A DNA stretch of 64,000 nucleotides. Origin: Pseudomonas azadiae. Its GTDB lineage: Bacteria; Pseudomonadota; Gammaproteobacteria; Pseudomonadales; Pseudomonadaceae. The position numbers were made by a program, and so were the translations under genes. The notes beneath the pieces are model-generated. The model had not been told where the DNA came from. It saw only the letters and a list, made by a program, of their open reading frames with translations, and searched no databases. Positions 23,588-30,844 of the stretch are shown piece by piece. The stretch spans positions 1 through 64,000 of the forward strand of contig NZ_JAHSTY010000001.1 in NCBI RefSeq assembly GCF_019145355.1. Reading direction: 5' to 3'. Each line of letters begins with the position of its first letter. Within the stretch, counting starts at the first letter, position 1.

Positions 23588-23603
23588 AAGACAGCGCTGT
23601 CTT
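23588..23603. promoter_or_regulatory. 16-bp perfect palindrome upstream of gcd
   Basis: AAGACAGCGCTGTCTT, fully symmetrical and followed by TTCCC. It could be an operator or a short hairpin. The rest of the gene-free stretch 23425-23760 shows no other feature I can support. Confidence 0.35.
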
Positions 23604-23760
23604 TTCCCGACCCGCGCCTGGGGATAAATCGCCCGTCTGTGGATAACCCCGCTTGTCCTCAGAAAACCCGAATTTGCACTGAACCAAGCCCCTGTCGAAT
23701 CGTCATCTACAGTGAAGAAACACGGGGACACAAATTCCAACGTAACGGAGAAACACAACT

Positions 23761-26172
23761 ATGAGCGCTGACGGTGCTTCGAGCCCAAGCCGCCTGCTGC
23801 CCAGGCTGCTAGGTGTCTTGCTGCTGATCATGGGCCTGGCCTTGCTGGCCGGGGGTATCAAGCTGACGATGCTCGGCGGGTCGCTGTATTACCTGCTGGC
23901 CGGTATCGGCATCACCTTGACCGGCATTCTGCTGCTGGCCACCCGCCGCGCCGCGCTGGGCCTGTACGCAGTGGTGCTGTTCGCCAGTACCGTGTGGGCT
24001 CTGTGGGAAGTGGGCCTGGACTGGTGGCAGTTGGTGCCGCGCCTGGCACTGCTGTTTGCCCTCGGCATCGTCATGCTGCTTCCATGGTTTCGCCGTCCGT
24101 TGCTGCGTGGCCAGCCTGCCCCGCTGGGCACTGGCGCGCTGAGCGTGGCCGTGGTGCTGGCGGGTGCCGCTGCCATTGCCAGCCAATTCACCAACCCGGG
24201 TGAGATCAAAGGCCAACTGGACCGCGACGCGGTGCCGGGCATGGCCAGCGCCGCCCCGGCACAGGCTGATGGCGACTGGAATTCCTATGGCCGTTCGGCT
24301 TACGGCGATCGCTACTCGCCACTGGCGCAGATCACCCCGGAAAACGCGCACAAACTGGTGCCGGCGTGGACCTACCGTACCGGTGACATCCCTGGCCCGA
24401 ACGATCCGGGCGAGACCACCGCGGAAAACACCCCGTTGAAAGTCAACGGCATGCTCTACGTGTGCACGCCGCACAGCCAGGTGATTGCCCTGGACCCGGA
24501 CACCGGCAAGGAAATCTGGCGCTTCGATCCGAAGATCAGCAGCCAGGGTGCCGAGAACTTCAAGGGTTGGGCGCACATGACCTGCCGTGGCGTGTCGTAT
24601 CACGATGACGCCGTCTATGCCTCGTCGCTGAGCCCGACCGGCAGTGCCAGCCCGGCGGCCGCGCCGACGGCCTGCCCGAAACGCATTTTCGTACCGACCG
24701 CCGACACCCGTCTGATCGCCCTCAACGCCGACACCGGCAAGATGTGCGAAGACTTCGGTGATAAAGGCCAGGTCGACCTGCGTGCCAATATTGGCAGCTT
24801 CGCCCCAGGCGGTTACTACTCCACCTCGCCACCGGCCGTGACCAAGGACCTGGTGGTGATCGGCGGTCACGTGACCGACAACGTTTCCATCGACGAGCCC
24901 AGCGGCGTAATCCGCGCGTTCGACGTGCACACCGGTAAGCTGGTGTGGAACTGGGACAGCGGCAACCCGGACGACACCACACCGTTGGCCGAGGGCAAGA
25001 CCTACACCCGTAACTCGCCGAACATGTGGTCCATGTTCGCCGTGGATGAAAAACTCGGCATGCTCTACCTGCCGATGGGCAACCAGATGCCTGACCAGTA
25101 CGGCGGCGACCGCACCGACGATTCCGAGAAATACGCCGCCGGCCTGACCGCGCTGGACATCAACAGCGGCCACGTGAAATGGACCTTCCAGTTCACCCAC
25201 CACGACCTGTGGGACATGGACGTGGGCGGCCAGCCGTCGCTGATCGATATCAAGACGCAAGCCGGCGTGAAGCAAGCCGTCATGGCGTCGACCAAGCAAG
25301 GCAGCATCTACGTGCTGGACCGCGCAACCGGCCAGCCGGTGGTGCCGATCCACGAAGTGGCGGTACCGCAGGGCGCAGTGGCGGGCGACCGCACCTCCCC
25401 TACCCAGCCCAAGTCGGACCTGAACTTCATGCCGCCACCGCTCAAAGAGCGTGACATGTGGGGCGTGACGCCGTTCGACCAGATGCTGTGCCGTATCGAC
25501 TTCAAATCCCTGCGCTACGACGGCCCGTTCACCCCGCCATCGCTGCAAGGCTCGATCGTTTATCCCGGTAACTTCGGCGTGTTCGACTGGGGCGGCATCT
25601 CCGTAGACCCGGTACGTCAGATTGCCTTTGTGAACCCAAGCTACATGGCGTTCAAGTCCAAGCTCATCCCGGCGGCCGACATCGCCAAGCAAGGCCCGCG
25701 CGTCAGCGAAACCGAAGGCGTGCAGCCAAACAAAGGCGCGCCGTATGGCGTGATCCTCGAAGCCATGCTGTCGCCCATGGGCCTGCCGTGCCAGGCACCG
25801 GCCTGGGGCTACGTGGCAGCAGTCGACCTGACCACCCACAAGACCATCTGGATGCACAAGAACGGCACCGTGCGCGACAGTTCGCCGGTTCCGATCCCGT
25901 TGAGCATGGGCGTGCCTAGCCTGGGCGGCACGTTCACCACGGCCGGTGGCGTGTCCTTCCTCAGCGGCACCCTCGACCAGTACCTGCGTGCCTATGACGT
26001 GAAGAACGGCAAGCAACTGTGGGAAGGCCGTCTGCCGGCAGGCGCGCAAACCACACCGATGACCTACACCGGCAAGGACGGCAAGCAATACGTGCTGGTC
26101 ATGGCGGGCGGTCACGGTTCCCTGGGTACCAAGCAGGGTGACTATGTGATGGCGTTCAAACTGCCGGATTAA
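23761..26172 (+). CDS. gcd: membrane-bound PQQ-dependent glucose dehydrogenase
   Basis: 803 residues. Five membrane helices occupy about residues 15-150. They are followed by an eight-bladed PQQ propeller domain in the periplasm (DWNSYGRSAYGDRYSPLAQI, GWAHMTCRGVSY, TRLIALNADTGKMCEDFG, PMGNQMPDQYGGDRTDDSEKY, FTHHDLWDMDVGGQPSL, the last a typical propeller motif). The length and layout fit the glucose/quinate/shikimate dehydrogenase family, and the DRTDDSEKY region fits the glucose enzyme. It oxidises glucose to gluconolactone and passes electrons to ubiquinone, which underlies gluconate secretion and phosphate solubilisation. A GGAG lies before ATG 23761. A strong terminator follows the gene, so it is monocistronic. 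Confidence 0.92.
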   Translation: MSADGASSPSRLLPRLLGVLLLIMGLALLAGGIKLTMLGGSLYYLLAGIGITLTGILLLATRRAALGLYAVVLFASTVWALWEVGLDWWQLVPRLALLFALGIVMLLPWFRRPLLRGQPAPLGTGALSVAVVLAGAAAIASQFTNPGEIKGQLDRDAVPGMASAAPAQADGDWNSYGRSAYGDRYSPLAQITPENAHKLVPAWTYRTGDIPGPNDPGETTAENTPLKVNGMLYVCTPHSQVIALDPDTGKEIWRFDPKISSQGAENFKGWAHMTCRGVSYHDDAVYASSLSPTGSASPAAAPTACPKRIFVPTADTRLIALNADTGKMCEDFGDKGQVDLRANIGSFAPGGYYSTSPPAVTKDLVVIGGHVTDNVSIDEPSGVIRAFDVHTGKLVWNWDSGNPDDTTPLAEGKTYTRNSPNMWSMFAVDEKLGMLYLPMGNQMPDQYGGDRTDDSEKYAAGLTALDINSGHVKWTFQFTHHDLWDMDVGGQPSLIDIKTQAGVKQAVMASTKQGSIYVLDRATGQPVVPIHEVAVPQGAVAGDRTSPTQPKSDLNFMPPPLKERDMWGVTPFDQMLCRIDFKSLRYDGPFTPPSLQGSIVYPGNFGVFDWGGISVDPVRQIAFVNPSYMAFKSKLIPAADIAKQGPRVSETEGVQPNKGAPYGVILEAMLSPMGLPCQAPAWGYVAAVDLTTHKTIWMHKNGTVRDSSPVPIPLSMGVPSLGGTFTTAGGVSFLSGTLDQYLRAYDVKNGKQLWEGRLPAGAQTTPMTYTGKDGKQYVLVMAGGHGSLGTKQGDYVMAFKLPD

Positions 26173-26190
26173 CTTCATCGGCGGTAAGAC

Positions 26191-26225
26191 AAAGGCGGCT
26201 ACCCTGCAAAGGTAGCCGCCTTTTT
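26191..26225 (+). terminator. Rho-independent terminator of gcd
   Basis: AAAGGCGGCTACC, loop CTGCAAA, GGTAGCCGCCTTT with a following T-run: a 13-bp stem starting 18 bases after the gcd stop. Confidence 0.92.
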
Positions 26226-26247
26226 CATGAGCAAGAAAAATCTACCT

Positions 26248-26335
26248 GTGGGAGCTGGCTTGCCTGCGATAGCGGAGTATCAGCCAAAACAGTATGGCCT
26301 GACCCACCGCTATCGCAGGCAAGCCAGCTCCCACA
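26248..26335. repeat. REPIN (GCTGGCTTGCCTGCGA type)
   Basis: TGTGGGAGCTGGCTTGCCTG and CAGGCAAGCCAGCTCCCACA flank a 48-base core. It abuts the stop codon of the truncated haemoglobin gene and separates it from the gcd terminator. Confidence 0.85.
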
Positions 26336-26755
26336 TCAGTGTTCGATCACTTCACCGCGCATCGCCGCCAACCGGGCGATCAGGCGGTTCTGCACCGGCA
26401 CCGCTATGCCCTCGGCATCCATCGCCTTGATCAAGTCTTCCACCAGCGCATTGAAGTCACTGCGGCTCACCTTCTGGCCCTTATGGCTCTCGGCCATGCT
26501 GTCGCCGGTGTAAGTGCACGGTCCACCCGCCTCGACACAGAACTGCTCAATCAGCTTGCTGCGCAGGCGCTGGATATCGACGCGCCGGAAGCGTTCGACG
26601 ATGCGCGCGTCCCGGGCAATGTTGAGCAACATGCCCTCGACGATACGGGTGATCCCCGGCAGGGCGCCGAGGTCGCGATAGAGGCTGTCGTCCTTGGGCG
26701 GCTGTTGGGCGCAGGCACTGAGCAACAGCAGCAGGCAAACCGGTAACCAGCGCAT
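26336..26755 (-). CDS. group 1 truncated haemoglobin, predicted lipoprotein
   Basis: 139 residues. A lipoprotein signal with lipobox LSAC (Cys15) precedes a truncated-globin domain (SLYRDLGALPGITRIVEGML, RFRRVDIQRLRSKLIEQFC, AESHKGQKVSRSDFNALVEDLIKAM). The histidine in ESHKG aligns with the proximal haem ligand of TrHbN proteins. It should bind O2 or NO at the periplasmic side of a membrane, unlike cytoplasmic members. It is the last gene of a four-gene run. Its ATG shares one base with the upstream stop (TGATG), with GGGAG 6 bases before the start. Confidence 0.85.
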   Translation of the reverse strand: MRWLPVCLLLLLSACAQQPPKDDSLYRDLGALPGITRIVEGMLLNIARDARIVERFRRVDIQRLRSKLIEQFCVEAGGPCTYTGDSMAESHKGQKVSRSDFNALVEDLIKAMDAEGIAVPVQNRLIARLAAMRGEVIEH

Positions 26756-27618
26756 CAGAAGCTCCCTTGCACCGACAAATAGGTGCCATTCTGGTGATCC
26801 AGCGTGGCGATTTCCCCCAGGCGTGCGTAGGCCAAGACGAACGACACATGCTTGTTGGGGAAATAGCCTACGAACACATCAGCCCAATCACTCTCTCCCG
26901 CAAACGACAGGTTGTCGGGTTTCTCGCGGTACTCCACGCCCACCGCCCAACGCGGGTTGAGCAGCAGCGCCAGCGAGCCTTCCTTGAGCAGGCTGCGGCT
27001 ATCGCGGCGGTCACCGCCAAACCCGAGCAGGCCGGTCTCGTTGGCGCGGCTGTAGCGCAGACTGCCGTTGAGCAGCACGTTGTAGCCGAATGCAGCGCCC
27101 ATGAACAAACGGCTGGCGGCGAGGTAACCTTCGACGTCGCTGTTACGCTTGGCGCCCACCAGGCGGGGAATCTCGAAGTCAGTCTGATGCTTGTATTCCA
27201 GGCCCAGCGAGACCTGGGGCAGCGTGTCGTAGATCACATCTCCGAACAGCCGCACCTTAAGGCCCAGCACGTCCTGCCCAAGGCTGTCTTCGGGCAGGTC
27301 GAGCTTATGCACCAGGCTCCCGAGGTCGAAGCGCTGGCGGGCGAAAGACAGTTCGACGCGGTTGTCATAGGCCAATGCCACACCGGCCGCGTCCAGCCGG
27401 TAATCCGGCAGGTTGACCGTGGTGGCGAACGCCGTGGCGCCCCACTCATGCTGCTCGCCATAACCGGCCAGCATCGCCCACGGTGTAATCCCGCCCCCCG
27501 CCGCGCCTTCGAGACTGCCGGCGCCTCCGGTCGCGATCAGGCGGCCATTCTCGGCCAGCGCCGTTGGCAGGGCCAGTGCGCCGAGGCAACCGATCAGGAA
27601 CGAAATACGCACTGTCAT
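26755..27618 (-). CDS. DUF3034 family outer-membrane beta-barrel protein
   Basis: 287 residues with a signal peptide (MTVRISFLIGCLGALALPTALA). The mature protein alternates polar and apolar residues, has GRLIATGGAGSLEGAAGGGI at its start, and ends with a strand pattern closing in Phe (TYLSVQGSF), all typical of a barrel. The sequence fits DUF3034, of unknown function. ATG 27618 lies 8 bp after the upstream phosphodiesterase stop and the stop overlaps the haemoglobin start, so it sits in a tight operon. A longer start at 27738 would run into the upstream gene. Confidence 0.78.
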   Translation of the reverse strand: MTVRISFLIGCLGALALPTALAENGRLIATGGAGSLEGAAGGGITPWAMLAGYGEQHEWGATAFATTVNLPDYRLDAAGVALAYDNRVELSFARQRFDLGSLVHKLDLPEDSLGQDVLGLKVRLFGDVIYDTLPQVSLGLEYKHQTDFEIPRLVGAKRNSDVEGYLAASRLFMGAAFGYNVLLNGSLRYSRANETGLLGFGGDRRDSRSLLKEGSLALLLNPRWAVGVEYREKPDNLSFAGESDWADVFVGYFPNKHVSFVLAYARLGEIATLDHQNGTYLSVQGSF

Positions 27619-27626
27619 GCCACTAC

Positions 27627-29996
27627 TCAATGAACCAGGGAAGTTTGCGCGCTGAGGGGCAAGGCCACCCAGGCTTCGAAGGCGTCGGCACTCAACGGTC
27701 GGCTGATCAAGTATCCCTGGGCCGTGTCGCACTGCCAACGCTCCAGCAGGCGCAGGCTATGGGCGTATTCAACGCCCTCGGCGACCACTTTGAGGCCCAG
27801 GTTATGGCTCATCTCGATGGTGGAACGCACAATCACCGCGTCTTCACTGGTCTCATCGAGGTTGCGCACGAAGGATTGGTCGATCTTCAGCTCTTGCACC
27901 GGCAGGCGCTTGAGGTGCGCCAATGACGAGTAACCGGTGCCGAAGTCATCCACCGACAGGCCGATGCCGCAATCACGCAGCAGGTGGAGCACCTTGAGGG
28001 CTTTTTCCGGCTCGCGCATCACAGCGCTTTCGGTGATTTCGAACAGCAGTTGCTCCGCCGGCAAGCCATAGCGATGCAGCAAGGCCGACACGCGATGAGC
28101 CAGCTCGCCATCGAGCAGGTCGTCCGCCGAAATGTTCAGCGACAGCTGCAAGGCCAGGCCGCGCCGATTCCATTCGCATAGCTGGCGAATGCCCTCTTCG
28201 ATCACCCATTGGGTCAGCAAGCGGATGCTGCCCGAGCGCTCGGCCAGGGGGATGAATTCCGCCGGCGAGACCAGGCCGAACTGCGGGTGCTGCCAGCGCA
28301 ACAGGGCTTCGGCCTGACGCACGATGCCCTGGCGAATATCCAGCTTGGGCTGGTAGTGCAGCAGCAATTGGCCATGGCCGGGGGCGTGGCGCAGGTCGCG
28401 GATCAAGGTGATCTGGCGGCGGTGCGCGAGGTCGCGGCCGTGCTCGTAGACCTGCAAGCGATCGGGCATTTGCGCCGCGTCCTTCATGGCGATGGCCGCG
28501 CGCTCCAGCAGGGTCTGGGGGCTCTCGCCATCCGCCGGGTACGCCACGATGCCCAGGCGGCAGTCCAACGCCAGATCATGACCGTTGATACGTTGGGGGC
28601 GCAGTAACAATTGCTGCAGTTTGTCGGCCAGACCCACGGCCTCGTCGCTGCCCGCGCCTTCAAGCAACAGCAGGAATTCATCGGCGATCAGGTGCGCCAG
28701 GGTATCGCCGGGGCGCAACGCCGCTTGCAGGCGCTGGCTCACGGTCAAGAGCAGTTGGTCCACCGCTTCGGGCCCGACGGTTTCGCTGGCCGTGCGCAGA
28801 TTGTCGATGCCCAGGTAGATCAACGCCATTGGCCGTCGCAGGGCAATCGCACTGCCCAGGCGCTCCATCGCCAACGTGCGGTTGGGCAGGCCGGTAAGGC
28901 GATCATGCAGGGCGTTGTGCGCCAGCTGTTGCTCGCGCTCGGCAATGCCGCTCTGCATGGCATTGACCGCCAGGGCCAGGCGCCCCAGTTCATCGCTGCG
29001 CGTCAGCACGACCGGGGTCTGGTAGTCGCCGCTGCCGATACGTTCGGCCGCCAGCGCCAGCGCCTGCACCGGGCGCGAGACTGTGCGGGCCAGCAGCAAG
29101 GCACCGATCAACGACGCGATCAGGGCGACCAGGGCGATACCCAGGATTTTTTCATCCAGCGGCGCAAACGCCTGCATCGCCGCGTCCAGCGGGCTTTGCA
29201 GCAGGGCCAGGACTTTGCCGTTTTCATCACTGGCCAACACCAGCGACTGGCTGAGGAAGCGTTGCTCAAGGTGATCGGTGGTGGACACGCCACGGCGCGC
29301 CGAGTCGCCTTGCATCAGCGCGCGGATACTGGCGCGTAACACTTGCGGCTGGGTGCTGACCAATTCGCCAGGCAGGTCCTGCTCAATCGCCAGGAACGAG
29401 ACTTCCAGGTTGCTCAGCGACCGCAATTCATCGGCGAACGCACTGTCCATGCTGAACCCCATCACCACCCGCGCGATCGGCAACGGCGCCAGCACCGAAG
29501 CCTCCACCAGCAGGTGCGGCTTGCCCTGCAACGGTACCATCAGCGTCGCCTGGTAATTCTGCCGTGCCTCGCGCAAGGCCAGGTCATAGCGAAAGGTCGA
29601 GCCCTCGGCGATGTCCTTGAGGGTGCTGGCCAGGACTTTGCCGTCCATGCCCAGCAGGATCATGTCGCTGGCGTTGATGCGCTTGCCGTGGTTGAGCAGC
29701 ACCGAGCGCATCGTCGCCGAATCGCCACTGGCCACGGCGTCGCGAAAACCGAAATCGGCGGCCAGCAACTGTACGCCATCGGCCAGGCGCCGACCGCGAA
29801 CGTCGAGCAAGCGCTCGAACACCCGTGTGCCCACCTCCAACTGGGCCAAGGCCTGGCGGTGTACCGCCGAGCTGGTCGCGGCCTTGACGCTGAAATACAG
29901 CGCACCGATCACCACCAGCGAGAGCAGGATCAGCACGCAGGCGACCCGCGCCTGGAAACTACTGCGCAGTTTCACGGGCAGCTCGATGGAAAGCAT
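27627..29996 (-). CDS. membrane c-di-GMP phosphodiesterase (HAMP, degenerate GGDEF, EAL)
   Basis: About 789 residues. An N-terminal membrane helix is followed by a periplasmic sensor of about 250 residues, a second helix, HAMP (SRPVQALALAAERIGSGDYQTPV), GGDEF and EAL domains. The GGDEF motif is degenerate (LIADEF), so synthesis is unlikely. The EAL domain keeps EALLRW, NIS, DDFGTGYSSL and KIDQSFV, so it should hydrolyse c-di-GMP. Start uncertain: ATG 29996 aligns best with the paralogue at 30845-33181, and ATG 30026 and 30044 are also in frame. The gene overlaps the end of the cupredoxin gene by 38 bp and precedes the barrel gene, implying one transcript. Confidence 0.85.
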   Translation of the reverse strand: MLSIELPVKLRSSFQARVACVLILLSLVVIGALYFSVKAATSSAVHRQALAQLEVGTRVFERLLDVRGRRLADGVQLLAADFGFRDAVASGDSATMRSVLLNHGKRINASDMILLGMDGKVLASTLKDIAEGSTFRYDLALREARQNYQATLMVPLQGKPHLLVEASVLAPLPIARVVMGFSMDSAFADELRSLSNLEVSFLAIEQDLPGELVSTQPQVLRASIRALMQGDSARRGVSTTDHLEQRFLSQSLVLASDENGKVLALLQSPLDAAMQAFAPLDEKILGIALVALIASLIGALLLARTVSRPVQALALAAERIGSGDYQTPVVLTRSDELGRLALAVNAMQSGIAEREQQLAHNALHDRLTGLPNRTLAMERLGSAIALRRPMALIYLGIDNLRTASETVGPEAVDQLLLTVSQRLQAALRPGDTLAHLIADEFLLLLEGAGSDEAVGLADKLQQLLLRPQRINGHDLALDCRLGIVAYPADGESPQTLLERAAIAMKDAAQMPDRLQVYEHGRDLAHRRQITLIRDLRHAPGHGQLLLHYQPKLDIRQGIVRQAEALLRWQHPQFGLVSPAEFIPLAERSGSIRLLTQWVIEEGIRQLCEWNRRGLALQLSLNISADDLLDGELAHRVSALLHRYGLPAEQLLFEITESAVMREPEKALKVLHLLRDCGIGLSVDDFGTGYSSLAHLKRLPVQELKIDQSFVRNLDETSEDAVIVRSTIEMSHNLGLKVVAEGVEYAHSLRLLERWQCDTAQGYLISRPLSADAFEAWVALPLSAQTSLVH

Positions 29997-30636
29997 CGCC
30001 AAAGGCGCTGGGTGCTGGTGGTACATCCGCGGGCGCAGGGGCAAGCGTCAACGCCACACGGTGGCTGAGACCGGCAGGCGGGACGTGCACGGTGCCGCCG
30101 TCCAACGGCTGCATATCCGCCAGTTGCGGGTGCCACAGCGTAAGGCGGTAGTCACCGGCCGGCAGGTCTGCCAGGCGCACCCGGCCCTGGTCGTCGCTGA
30201 CGCCGAAACGCGGGTCGTCGGTCACGTAAATGTAACCGAGCATCCAGTCATGGATATTGCAACCCAGCACCACCACCCCTGGCTTGTCGAACAGCAAAGG
30301 GGCGGCCGGCGTGCCTTCGTACAGACGCAATTCGAAGCGCTTGGCCGTGGAGAACGAATACACCTGATGACGAATGTTGTCGCTGTTGGGGAAGCGCACC
30401 TGCGTACCGGTATGCACCGCCAGCACATGGGGGGCGAAGCGTTGGTCACGCTGGTCCATTTCGGCCTTGAGCGCACCTTGCGGCGCACCGACCGGGCCCT
30501 GCAGCGTCACCACGGCATCGGCGACCGGTCGGCCGTCGGCCTGGTAAGCCAACACCTCAAGCGTGGCCGCCGACGCCGAGCCGATAGGGGCCAACAACAG
30601 CGCCGCGAGGGATAAAAAGTGGAAAATCCGAGCCAT
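29959..30636 (-). CDS. cupredoxin-like protein (annotated in relatives as methylamine utilization protein)
   Basis: 225 residues with a signal peptide (MARIFHFLSLAALLLAPIGSASA). A plastocyanin-like domain shows FPNSDNIRHQVYSF with a candidate copper-ligand His, and VLGCNIHDWMLGYIYV with a Cys-x2-His-x2-Met set typical of type 1 copper sites. A carboxypeptidase-like fold follows (GRVRLADLPAGDYRLTLWHP). It is periplasmic and may carry electrons or sense redox or copper. First gene of the four-gene unit with the phosphodiesterase, DUF3034 barrel and truncated haemoglobin. No amine dehydrogenase genes are nearby, so a role in methylamine use is not supported here. Confidence 0.8.
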   Translation of the reverse strand: MARIFHFLSLAALLLAPIGSASAATLEVLAYQADGRPVADAVVTLQGPVGAPQGALKAEMDQRDQRFAPHVLAVHTGTQVRFPNSDNIRHQVYSFSTAKRFELRLYEGTPAAPLLFDKPGVVVLGCNIHDWMLGYIYVTDDPRFGVSDDQGRVRLADLPAGDYRLTLWHPQLADMQPLDGGTVHVPPAGLSHRVALTLAPAPADVPPAPSAFGDAFHRAARETAQ

Positions 30637-30844
30637 GGTCGATCCGCAGAAAATGGGCTAGAAAGCGGCCAGCCTTGGCACGGAAGCGTAGATCTGCATG
30701 CATGATGGCGCAAATAAGGCCAATTGCCACTATCGAGTATGCAGCAACACATGGCCGCCGGTCGGTAAAACCTGCGCAACCCGTCAGTCGTTATAGAAGT
30801 TATCGACCCCGCGCAAAAAATCTGTAGTGGCTGCGCAGGCTTTT

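Noticed and set aside
23809..26178. 789-codon frame antisense to gcd
   Set aside because: Composition artefact; gcd is complete with its own terminator.
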